Assembly: GCA_963422275.1 (NCBI GenBank)
Contig: OY729418.1
Span: 3,472,001 to 3,536,000 of the forward strand
DNA from: G963422275 sp963422275
Lineage (GTDB): Bacteria > Pseudomonadota > Alphaproteobacteria > Rhodobacterales > Rhodobacteraceae
Direction of reading: 5' to 3'
DNA length: 64,000 nt
The notes below the pieces were generated by a model. It worked only from the letters and a program-made list of their open reading frames with translations. It was not told the origin of the DNA and made no database searches. A program made the position numbers and the translations under genes. Of this stretch, positions 27,355 through 35,330 are shown one piece after another. How positions within the stretch are numbered: the first letter of the stretch is position 1; every line of letters begins with the position of its first letter.

Positions 27355-27959
27355 GGCTCAATTTTCAAATTGCCTGCAGGGCTGTTCATTGCTGCCACTA
27401 GACAGGCTCTCGGCGATGGCTGGTCGCGGAGCCCGACAAGGTGGAACTGCCTCGGACAGCGGCCGGGACGCTTGGTGGCGAGACCGCAGAAGCGACGCAG
27501 GAAACTCTTGATCTGGCTGTGGCGGCCACCGACCGTCTGGATGTGCATCGCTCCTCGGACCCGGCACATCCTTCACGTTGTCTGCGGTGAGGCTTCCCCT
27601 TCCGGCTATCGCGAACGAAGGTCCTGGCCAGACGAGTCCGGCGCCTGGCGCGCCGCGGTCCGAAAGCGGCGGCGCCAGCGATACGCCGTGCTCAGCGCAA
27701 TCCCGCAGCGCTCGGCTGCCTAGCGGATTGTCCCGCCTGCGGCAAGCGGAGCATCGAAGTCCAGCCCGAGCGCTGTCAGCACGTCCTCTCCTTCCGGCGG
27801 GTCCGACAACACCGTCGCCATTTGCCCGCTCTGCGCAGCCGTCACCTCACCGGCATGCGCCGCCCGGTTCCGAAACCGCTCATGCTCCATCCGTCTCCCC
27901 CCCCCAAGGCAAATCAGGCACGGCAAACACCACAATGCCCACAATTCAAGAATTGAGCC
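27355..27959 (-). mobile_element. IS1595-like relic with inverted repeats and target duplication
   Basis: On the minus strand, broken transposase pieces read MEHERFRNRAAHAGEVTAAQ, GLDFDAPLAAGGTIR, a nonsense stop, then AAERCGIALSTAYRWRRRF, further stops and finally MHIQTVGGRHSQIKSFLRRF, a C-terminal stretch like IS1595/ISXO2-type transposases. The ends match: GGCTCAATTTTCAAATTG at 27355-27372 and the reverse complement of GGCTCAATTCTTGAATTG at 27942-27959 (15 of 18). Flanks are CTTCAAAT and TTTCAAAT, an 8-base duplication with one change, as expected for IS1595. At about 605 bases it is internally deleted. Family assignment rests on motif likeness. Confidence 0.8.
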
Positions 27960-28024
27960 TTTCAAATTGAGACACTACCAGAAATTTGGGAATTTAGCGC
28001 AAAACTCAATATGACTGGCAAAAC

Positions 28025-28636
28025 AAGACTGTTGCGAAGCGCACTCCTCTGGCCATTGACATATCGCGCCGAAGGGGCTGCAAGCGTTTGTCCTGATGTT
28101 CAATTGAGGGAGAGACCGATGGATTTCTTCATGACGGTGGTGGACGAGCACGTGAAACCCGGCAGCACGACGATCTGCCGGGTTCGCCGGTTGCCTGCGC
28201 TACACAGTCTTGACGCGGTGCTTCTCACGGAGGGCAGCCGCCAGCTGCAGGACCGCGCGCGGCCTGAAGGTCGGGAACGCGCCGGTGGTGGTTGTCGATG
28301 CGATCATTGTGGAGAGCGGCGAGGGGGAGGCACCGCACTTCCCGACCAAGGTGACTGACTGCACGGTGCGAAGGGTAATCGCTGACAAGGGGTTGTCGAG
28401 CACCGCCAATCGCGCCTGCGTTGCCGAGGCGGGGATCATGTTCCGGGCAACCCGGGGACATCCCCTATCCCTATCCCGAATCTGCCCGATGCGCCGCATC
28501 GGGGTCTGACATCGTGCCTTTGGGGCCAAAACCGCGTCCGAAAGGCGTTGCAGCCACCGATTGGCGACCGCCCAGACGCGCAACCGGCTCTGGACGGCGA
28601 AATTCAGAGAAAAACGTCTGCTTTTGCAACAGTCTT
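28025..28636 (+). mobile_element. IS5-family relic, deletion derivative (left frame of the PcfJ locus)
   Basis: Ends are AAGACTGTTGCGAAGC at 28025 and the reverse complement of AAGACTGTTGCAAAAG ending at 28636. The + strand in between carries transposase shreds in shifting frames: VDEHVKPGSTTICRVRRLPA near 28150, RARGLKVGNAPVVVVDAIIVESG near 28270-28320 and KVTDCTVRRVIADKGLSSTANRA near 28340-28400, the order found in IS5-family transposases. Several stops and frameshifts make it dead. The same end sequence occurs at 31006-31504, 60316-60991 and 63903 onward. Confidence 0.82.
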
Positions 28637-28776
28637 AAAATGGAAGAGGCAATGGCGATGGCAAGCATCGTGGATTCGAACCTTGCCTGACAGTATTCGA
28701 GTTTCTTGATGAAACCTTGTTCAATCCGCAATTTGCATGGATAGTGTGGGACGAAACCTCCGATTTCAAACTTGCC

Positions 28777-30996
28777 TTACGTCGGCACTTCAGATTGCGG
28801 GTTGATCGGCCTCTCGAAAGCGGCTGCTCCGGCTTGCGGATTCAACCTGAAAAGAAAGTCTTGCGCTTCATCAAGCCGATAAATCACCTCAGGAGTCTGC
28901 ACCCGCCCGCAAGACCTTCCGAGAATATGCTCACGCCATTCTACCCATGTTGCGGACTGAACTGCGGCGTCTCTCCACTGAGTGCCGAGAGCATTGTCCC
29001 ATGCGGTGTCGCTACTTTCGCCCCGACCTGACGATTCGCTCAAGGCCTCGCGACTCTTGACAGTCGCGCGCCAGTCGAGGACTTCCTTGAGGTTGAGCTT
29101 CAGATGACCAGTTCGGATTTCCTTGAGCCATTCCGCGCAAGCGGCCTGAGCATTCTCGCTCGGTCTTCGGTTTGATTCTCCCTTATGTTGGATGATATCA
29201 ATCTCCGATCGTGCCAGCTGTTCAACGCAAGTATCGGGCGGTGAAAGTTCTATTGTCGAGTAGCTTAATGGGCGATTTCTGTCCCTTACCGAGAAGATAT
29301 GGCATCTGCCTTGCTTGGCCTTGCGAAGATATAAGCGCCCGACACAGTGTTTCAGTCGGAAAGACTCCTCCTTTAGTTGCTCTGCGGAAATCAAATTTTG
29401 AACGACTAGTTCGTTCGATGCATTGAAGTCGTCTGCGAGTGCTGGCCATTCGTTCGCGCGGCGAGAGTTGTCAGCGGTCACACCGGCAAGGTCTGCGCCA
29501 GTTCGTTCCTCTGCCTCAATCAAAGCTGGAATTCTCGAAATCCATCTGCGAGTCAGCGAAAAAAGCGCCCCAGCAACGTTTTTTGTTTTTCTGGTCAAGA
29601 ACATGAAGGACAGTTGTCGCGCCTCCTCAAAGTCCTCGTGGTTGGGGTAAGGAGTGCGCTCTCCGGCATCGATGATGGAGCGAAGGACCAGTGGAAGGAC
29701 TACGGTCTGGCTAAATTCATCAACTGCATCCAGGGCATCGATCGTGCAAAGCGCCATCTGGCGTCGATCGAATTCACTTTCCGGAATTTGTGCTGCAACC
29801 GCGAGGGTTTTCTTGAACTCGGACCAGTTTCCTTTCGATGTCGCAAGCACCTCCTGCACGGGCATGCCAAAAGCGCTTTTGAGCGGAAGTGCACAAGCTG
29901 AAGCAATGTCTGCAAGACTTGTCCATTCTCGTTCTGTGTCCGGAACCCAGTTTGTGGCGAGCGAGCAAAGCAGGTCCAGTGCCGTGCTCAATTGCATATC
30001 TCCGCGGATAGAACGGGATCGATTGCGGTTCACGCCGACTTGGTTTTCACCGCGCACGGTTTCACCAAATTCGAATAGCCGCTCGGAGGGTGGCGGGGTT
30101 TCAAGTTTTCCTAATCTTCGCAGTTTTCCAGGACCCAGCTTGGTTCGAGCGGTTAGCAACGGGCGCAATTGTCCACTGTTATCGATTGTTTCCAGAAGGT
30201 CTGGATTCTGAACAAAATATTCGGCAAACAACGGATAGGCATCCGCAGCCTGTATGCGCTTGGAGTGCCCGGGATGTGTGGCATCACCGTATGCGCAAAT
30301 TGTCGATGCCAGTGGAAAGCGGACTGCTTTAAGCGCACGCTTGGCGGACTCAATGCACAATTTGTCGAAGCCCGCTGGCAATTGGATTCCGTGTTCCTCC
30401 CGGTCGGCCTGCATGTCGACGACCGCTTGAAATCCGGAAATTTCGTTGTTGAGCCGAATCAGTAGATTATTGCTGATGGTTCCGACCTTAGCGGATTTTC
30501 GAAAAATTCCCATTTCCAAACCCGCATTTGCGACGGATCTGGAAAGTCCAAGGGTCATCGGACGAGCTTCAGGGACAGCCGGAAAAGGCGTGTCCTGACC
30601 TGATCTTGAAGCCACGAGAAATTCTTGGAACTCTTCCAGTATTCCTGTCTGCTCCGAATCCGCTCTGTCCCCTTTGGCGACCGTCATTTCCACATTCATA
30701 AGTTCGGAAAGTACCGCGACCGCTATTGCTTCGGCAGCGATTCCAGCTTCGCTTGAATTGTCCTGCATTTGAATGATTTGCTGTCGCAAATTCGCATCTA
30801 GTGAGACCGTTGCGACATAGGGTTGCAGAACCGGAAATCCCCTGTCCGCAAAGCCGGTGACCTGAGTGCTACCGTCGAGTGTATTTAAGGAAAGGTGAAC
30901 CATATCGTGTCTCGAAACGGTACGGTCGTGCAATTCTTCGACATACCACATCTTTACCGACATGTTGTGGCCGAATTCATTATTGTGGGTGCGCAT
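28777..30996 (-). CDS. Large PcfJ-like domain protein
   Basis: From ATG 30996 the protein has 739 residues (ATG 30963 would give 728). Residues about 530-625 match the PcfJ-like domain: LKEESFRLKHCVGRLYL (HCVG core), HIFSVRDRNRPLSYSTIEL and IIQHKGESNRRPSE. The N-terminal 500 residues are mostly helical by composition and match nothing I recognise. PcfJ was named from a conjugative plasmid and its function is not known. The frame upstream of 30996 remains open for 44 codons, but that part lies in an IS end, so it is probably not native. The start has no clear ribosome-binding site, and the 5' end may have been replaced. Two inverted relics of the same IS flank the gene. Confidence 0.75.
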   Translation of the reverse strand: MRTHNNEFGHNMSVKMWYVEELHDRTVSRHDMVHLSLNTLDGSTQVTGFADRGFPVLQPYVATVSLDANLRQQIIQMQDNSSEAGIAAEAIAVAVLSELMNVEMTVAKGDRADSEQTGILEEFQEFLVASRSGQDTPFPAVPEARPMTLGLSRSVANAGLEMGIFRKSAKVGTISNNLLIRLNNEISGFQAVVDMQADREEHGIQLPAGFDKLCIESAKRALKAVRFPLASTICAYGDATHPGHSKRIQAADAYPLFAEYFVQNPDLLETIDNSGQLRPLLTARTKLGPGKLRRLGKLETPPPSERLFEFGETVRGENQVGVNRNRSRSIRGDMQLSTALDLLCSLATNWVPDTEREWTSLADIASACALPLKSAFGMPVQEVLATSKGNWSEFKKTLAVAAQIPESEFDRRQMALCTIDALDAVDEFSQTVVLPLVLRSIIDAGERTPYPNHEDFEEARQLSFMFLTRKTKNVAGALFSLTRRWISRIPALIEAEERTGADLAGVTADNSRRANEWPALADDFNASNELVVQNLISAEQLKEESFRLKHCVGRLYLRKAKQGRCHIFSVRDRNRPLSYSTIELSPPDTCVEQLARSEIDIIQHKGESNRRPSENAQAACAEWLKEIRTGHLKLNLKEVLDWRATVKSREALSESSGRGESSDTAWDNALGTQWRDAAVQSATWVEWREHILGRSCGRVQTPEVIYRLDEAQDFLFRLNPQAGAAAFERPINPQSEVPT

Positions 30997-31005
30997 ATGA
31001 ATTTC

Positions 31006-31504
31006 AAAACCGTTGCGAAAGCCGGTTGACGTCTGGCATTGAGGTTTCAAACCCCAATGCCTCGACACCGGCGGGTACGTGGCAGACGCCGACCCTCGAC
31101 GACAATCTTGACTTGGTGACGCGAACACGCCGCACTCCCCACGACTGTCGCGTTGACAACCACTGGCGACACGCGCCCACCCTTCAGGCTACGTTTGTGC
31201 ATCTGGCGATTGACCTCCGGCAGAAAGCCTTGTCAAGCCCTGGACCGCCGCAGAACAGCAAGAAGTCAAGGCATACTTTCAGGACCTGCTCAAGCGCGAG
31301 CGCACAGGGTCGAGAACCCGCGACATACACTGCTAGTCGTCCATCGGGGCGTCTATCTTGCGAAGCGCATAGTCCAAGAGTGCCCACTCGACAACCAATG
31401 ACAGAAGAATTTCATTCGGCCCTTTCTTGATTGCATCAGGACAACTTGTAGAACCTGAGACTATGTATGTCCATGATTGGACGAGAGCATTTCGCAACGG
31501 TCTT
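31006..31504 (-). mobile_element. IS5-family relic (right frame of the PcfJ locus)
   Basis: The ends are AAAACCGTTGCGAAAG from 31006 and the reverse complement of AAGACCGTTGCGAAAT ending at 31504, the same type as 28025-28636 but inverted. Minus-strand shreds read LEQVLKVCLDFLLFCGG (the IS5-family 'ALKVRLDFMLFCG' block) and then, in other frames, RLPEVNRQMHKRSLKG and VVVNATVVGSAA (the first DDE aspartate position is Asn here). Comparison with 60600-60930 shows clear nucleotide likeness along about 300 bases. At about 499 bases it is a deletion derivative without coding capacity. Confidence 0.78.
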
Positions 31505-31827
31505 GTTTTGAAGTAGCGAACACCATGGAAGGAGGATTGCAGGGACTCTCATTGCAGCTTCCGAAGACGCATTCAAGGCACATACAAGGCGAGTGTGCGC
31601 GCGAATTTGAATCGGCGAGGGAACTCTATCATCTTTTGGCTGGTGTAACTGGATGGGGATGTCGATGCAGAATCTTGATACAGGCGCCAATCAACGCATA
31701 AGGCCAATCCCATTTAACACTTGGCGCCGCTTGACCTAATCGATGCTATGGAACGCGGTTCATTAACGCAAAAGAAATTCTCTTTCGTTGTCTCCATCTT
31801 GGGCTTTCGCTAGGCAGTTTAAACTGA
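31505..31827. other. 323-base gap before dusA, no recognised gene
   Basis: Short open frames on both strands (for example 31477-31701) have no recognisable features. The 3' part is AT-rich and should contain the dusA promoter. Nothing else is seen. Confidence 0.4.
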
Positions 31828-32817
31828 ATGTCACTTATACCTGCATATCGTTACTCGGTCGCGCCGATGATGGATTGGACGGACAGGCATTGCCGCTTCT
31901 TGCATCGCCTGATGTCTCAGAGATGCCTGCTTCACACAGAAATGATCGCCGCTCCTGCCGTAGTGCGGGGAGACACGGCGAGGTTGCTTAGTTACAGTTC
32001 GGAGGAACATCCCGTTGCGCTCCAACTGGGCGGCTCGGACCCAGCCGAGCTTGCAGATGCTGCGAGGGTCGCGATTGACTTCGGATACGATGAAATCAAT
32101 TTCAATGTCGGCTGCCCGTCTGATCGAGTCAAAGACAGTTGTTTTGGCGTAATCTTAATGGCACGACCCGATCATGTCGCTGACTGCGTCCGAGCAATGC
32201 TTGATGCCACCGGGGGCATGGACGTGACAGTGAAATGCCGCATCGGTGTTGACGATTGCGACGCCGAGCAGATGCTTGGCAAATTCATTGAAGCAGTGAG
32301 CGAAGCGGGAGTGCGGCGAATTGCCGTTCATGCAAGAAAAGCATGGCTGGCTGGATTGAATCCGAAGCAAAACCGAAATGTTCCGCCCTTGGATTATGCT
32401 TTGGTTCTGAAAATGAAGTCTTGTTATCCAAATGTGCAAGTTTGTTTGAATGGCGGTATCACGAGTATTGAGATGGCGGAGGGTTTTCTCGATCAAGGCT
32501 TGGATGGCGTAATGGTCGGGAGGTTTGCCTACCAGATGCCGTCGCAGCTGTTGTTGGATGCAGACCGTCGAATCTTTGGTGATTCACGAATCCGAACCCG
32601 CAAAGAAGTTGTGATGGAGATGCTTCCGTATATGGATGATCACTTGTCAACCGGAGGGAAACTCCACCAAATCACACGGCACATGTTAGGTATTTTTGCG
32701 GGTGTTCCCGGCGCAAAGCTGTGGAGGAGGGCACTCTCCGACAATGAGCGATTGAGAAAAGAGGGGGTGGCAGCCGTCGAGAAAGCAATGACGCAAGTTG
32801 TTGACGTCGCATTCTAA
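31828..32817 (+). CDS. dusA: DusA, tRNA-dihydrouridine synthase A
   Basis: DusA is an FMN enzyme reducing U20/U20a in the tRNA D-loop. The 329-residue product starts MSLIPAYRYSVAPMMDWTDRHCRFLHRL, typical of DusA, and shows HTEMIAA, PVALQLGGSDPAELA, the active-site motif NVGCPSDRVKDSCFGVILM with the catalytic Cys, KCRIGVDD, HARKAWLAGLNPKQNR and the FMN phosphate site NGGITS plus GVMVGRFAYQ. LNPKQNR is the DusA-specific signature (LSPKENR-like). It stands alone between IS debris and a gap. Confidence 0.94.
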   Translation: MSLIPAYRYSVAPMMDWTDRHCRFLHRLMSQRCLLHTEMIAAPAVVRGDTARLLSYSSEEHPVALQLGGSDPAELADAARVAIDFGYDEINFNVGCPSDRVKDSCFGVILMARPDHVADCVRAMLDATGGMDVTVKCRIGVDDCDAEQMLGKFIEAVSEAGVRRIAVHARKAWLAGLNPKQNRNVPPLDYALVLKMKSCYPNVQVCLNGGITSIEMAEGFLDQGLDGVMVGRFAYQMPSQLLLDADRRIFGDSRIRTRKEVVMEMLPYMDDHLSTGGKLHQITRHMLGIFAGVPGAKLWRRALSDNERLRKEGVAAVEKAMTQVVDVAF

Positions 32818-33185
32818 ACTTGAATTCTTTGAAGAAAGTTCCTTGCAAATCAAAATCCGCGGCCAAGAACTGATACGGACAAACGTGCATAGTTTCATAG
32901 CCACTCGTCGAGTGGCGGCATGATACGCATCGGGTGCTTGCGGGCGTTTGTAAATTGGCCGCTGGCCTAGTAGATACCCGTGCGACTGTCCCGATAATGA
33001 AGCTTCGGCAAAGTCTATCGCTGACAGTCTTCAACGGATCGACAAGGCCTTCAACCGAAAAAATTAGCGACGGTTCGCGTATAACGGAATCTCTTCACTC
33101 GCCGATGTACCAAACAACGGAAAAATTCCGCCGCCTTAATTCGGAAATCGCGATGCATATCGAATTCGGCATTGGGTAAAGCCTA
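32818..33185. other. 368-base gap between dusA and the DUF1289 gene
   Basis: The genes on either side converge. A few short open frames (such as 32934-33179 on +) show no family features. No terminator with a clear stem and T-run was found. I see nothing supportable here. Confidence 0.4.
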
Positions 33186-33467
33186 TCAACGGTCGCCGAA
33201 TTTTCTTTTCCGATTGCGGCTTCTTCCACCGCGTCTGACACGAAGCAGATGCACTCGTTGCGGAAGCTCTGCAAGAAGCCTCTTTCTTTCATCTGCGTCG
33301 TATACCACCCAATTGCGCACCTCTTCGGCTGTTCTGTGGCATCCGACACAGAGTCCAGCCACCGGGTGGATGATGCAGACTTGCTGGCACGGGCTATCCG
33401 GCTCTATCCGCTTCCAGTTGCTATCGGTCAACTCTGCACCCTTCCTCCGCCAGAAAGTCCAGCGCAT
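33186..33467 (-). CDS. DUF1289 domain small protein
   Basis: The 93-residue product contains the four-Cys DUF1289 motif DSPCQQVCIIHPVAGLCVGCHRTAEEVRNW, probably a metal-binding fold, followed by ERKRLLAELPQR and a very basic tail. The first ATG (33467) lies 47 bases inside ruvX; TTG 33431, nearer the domain, is an alternative start with an 11-base overlap. The function of DUF1289 is unknown. It ends the ccmI-ruvX-DUF1289 transcription unit. Confidence 0.85.
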   Translation of the reverse strand: MRWTFWRRKGAELTDSNWKRIEPDSPCQQVCIIHPVAGLCVGCHRTAEEVRNWVVYDADERKRLLAELPQRVHLLRVRRGGRSRNRKRKFGDR

Positions 33468-33909
33468 TCTGCAGAATGATCGACGCAGCCACCCGGTCTA
33501 TCACCTTTTTTCTTCGCCGCCTCGATTCTCCCACTTCAACAAGCGATAGTTCCGCCGCCCGAGTGGACAGACGCTCATCCCAAAACGAAATTGGCAATCT
33601 CGTCAAGTTGGCAAACTCACGCGCAAACACCCTGCTGGCTTGGCAACGCGGCCCTTCTGTCCCATTCATGTTACGTGGCAACCCAATTATCACACCACAA
33701 GCATTTCGGCCATTCGCGATATCTATTATGCGGGTTGCATCATTTCGAAACTTCCCTCGTTCAATTGTAATGAGTGGCGAGGCAACGACCCGGCTTGTGT
33801 CCGAAACCGCAATCCCGATTGTCTTGGTTCCAAGGTCCAGCCCTAACAATGCTCGGCACGGCTCAAGCTGCTTGCCAAAAACCGCAAAATCGCTAAATAT
33901 CCGGCTCAT
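33421..33909 (-). CDS. ruvX: RuvX/YqgF, pre-16S rRNA nuclease (Holliday-junction resolvase fold)
   Basis: YqgF trims the 5' end of 16S rRNA in bacteria where it has been tested. The 162-residue protein has the RNase H-like motif LLGLDLGTKTIGIAVSD (catalytic Asp about residue 25), VIIGLPRNMNGTEGPRC, FWDERLSTRAAE and the C-terminal KVIDRVAASIILQNALD with the last acidic residue. Its ATG overlaps the ccmI stop by four bases (ATGA), so translation is coupled. Confidence 0.94.
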   Translation of the reverse strand: MSRIFSDFAVFGKQLEPCRALLGLDLGTKTIGIAVSDTSRVVASPLITIERGKFRNDATRIIDIANGRNACGVIIGLPRNMNGTEGPRCQASRVFAREFANLTRLPISFWDERLSTRAAELSLVEVGESRRRRKKVIDRVAASIILQNALDFLAEEGCRVDR

Positions 33910-35126
33910 TCATGGATTCCGGCAATTCTTGCCTCGATTTCGATGAGACGAAGCGCTTCTATATTGTCACTGAACAGCTTTTTTGCTTTCGTCCATGCAT
34001 CTCTGGCGCGGCCAAACTCTCCCAGCACACCTAGTGACTTGATCAGGAGCGCCCACTCCGCCGCTGGGCCATCGCCGTTGTGCAACCGTTCCTCCAATCC
34101 ATTAACCATGCCCAAGGCGAGAATTGCCTGCTCGTCGTCGGTCAGTGTCGCCGCATCAGGTTCTGCGAACTCCGTGAGCGGTGGAAGAAAATCAAGTCCG
34201 GCAAGCTGAGCGACCGCAGCAATCTGGTTTTGGATTCTCTTGACCAGTTCTGGATTGGCATCAGCAGAGTCGGATTCAAGTATTTCATACCAGATGTGAA
34301 AAGCTCGGTCAGGCCGGCCTGTCTGCGCGTACATCAATCCTGTGTAATACAAGGCTGTAGCATTTAGCGAATCAATGGAGATTGCGTGCGCGAAAAGGTC
34401 TTCGGCCTCCGGCGACACATATCCACCAGCCGCGTAAACTAGAAGTTCGGCGAGACTGGCGTAATCGTCGGCGCTAGCAAGTGCATCTTTTAGGTTGATG
34501 ATTTGGGCCTGCGCGTCGGCCGCTGATGAATACCTGCCCAGAGCAGACTCATGCTGAACCAGAAGCTCAAGTCCCCTTGCGTTCCCTGGGTTTTCGACCA
34601 CAGCTGCTCGCAATCGGTTGATCAATTCAAGATAGCTCGGATTGAAGTCCGAGACATCGGGTTCGTTCAGGCTGTTCTCGACGAGAAAGTTGGCTTGGGT
34701 CAGCCGATTCACTCGTGCTGCCTCAGCATTTGCGAGCCTTGCTTTGAGTGGCATGTCGGGAATGCCTGGTGCCCCCGCAAGCCAGTGGAGGTAGATAGCA
34801 CCGGGAACAAGGACTAATCCAACTAGAATTGCCAGAAGAGCGGTGGCGGCCTTTGGAGGCCGAGACTCTCGCGTTGCCGATGCATTTTCCCGTCCCACCT
34901 TCAACAAGCGCCGCGAGATCTCGATCCTGGCGTTTTCGGCATCTCGTTCGTCCAGAAGTCCGCTGGACACATCGCTGTATGTTTTCCTGATTTGACCGGC
35001 AAGAAAATCTATCTCCGCTTCACGGGAAAAGCGTTCGCTTGGTTTCGCCCTCGCAAGCGTCAAGGCCAGGACAACAGCAATGGGAACGGAAACTGCCAGC
35101 TGAACCAGCCAGAATTCAACCTGCAT
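33906..35126 (-). CDS. ccmI: CcmI, cytochrome c biogenesis (heme ligation) protein
   Basis: CcmI is an inner-membrane chaperone that holds apocytochrome c for heme attachment in System I. The 406-residue product has an N-terminal membrane segment (FWLVQLAVSVPIAVVLALTLA, about residues 5-25), a short cytoplasmic loop with SREAEIDFLAGQIRKTYSDVSSGLLDERDAENARIEISRRLL (family motif), a second membrane segment (AATALLAILVGLVLVPGAIYL, about 92-112) and a periplasmic TPR-like C-terminal domain (NPGNARGLELLVQHESALGRYSSAADA). No other ccm genes are in this window. Confidence 0.9.
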   Translation of the reverse strand: MQVEFWLVQLAVSVPIAVVLALTLARAKPSERFSREAEIDFLAGQIRKTYSDVSSGLLDERDAENARIEISRRLLKVGRENASATRESRPPKAATALLAILVGLVLVPGAIYLHWLAGAPGIPDMPLKARLANAEAARVNRLTQANFLVENSLNEPDVSDFNPSYLELINRLRAAVVENPGNARGLELLVQHESALGRYSSAADAQAQIINLKDALASADDYASLAELLVYAAGGYVSPEAEDLFAHAISIDSLNATALYYTGLMYAQTGRPDRAFHIWYEILESDSADANPELVKRIQNQIAAVAQLAGLDFLPPLTEFAEPDAATLTDDEQAILALGMVNGLEERLHNGDGPAAEWALLIKSLGVLGEFGRARDAWTKAKKLFSDNIEALRLIEIEARIAGIHE

Positions 35127-35330
35127 TCTTGCCCCTCAACAGAATCTTCAATTTCCTTAGACTTAGCCGCAACGCACGCGATTTGAAATTCGATGGCGCT
35201 TGCGATCATGTGGATTGTCCCAGAACACTATTGTATACGTCAACAAACATTTGCATTGCACATTTCCCAATGGGTTCACGGGCAAGCTGCAATTCTTGTC
35301 CACCGTTGGTGCGTCGCCGAGTTGCCAAAC

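Noticed and set aside
27578..27970. Pro/Ser-rich + frame of 130 codons
   Set aside because: It is the antisense of the IS1595-like transposase relic, which is the recognisable reading.
31084..31128. N-terminal extension of the PcfJ-like protein up to 31128
   Set aside because: These codons lie inside the IS5 relic, whose end is at about 31006, so they are unlikely to be native coding sequence.
35193..35330. 46-residue N-terminal extension of SoxB
   Set aside because: Known SoxB proteins start MKRYS; the extension covers the divergent promoter region with ccmI.
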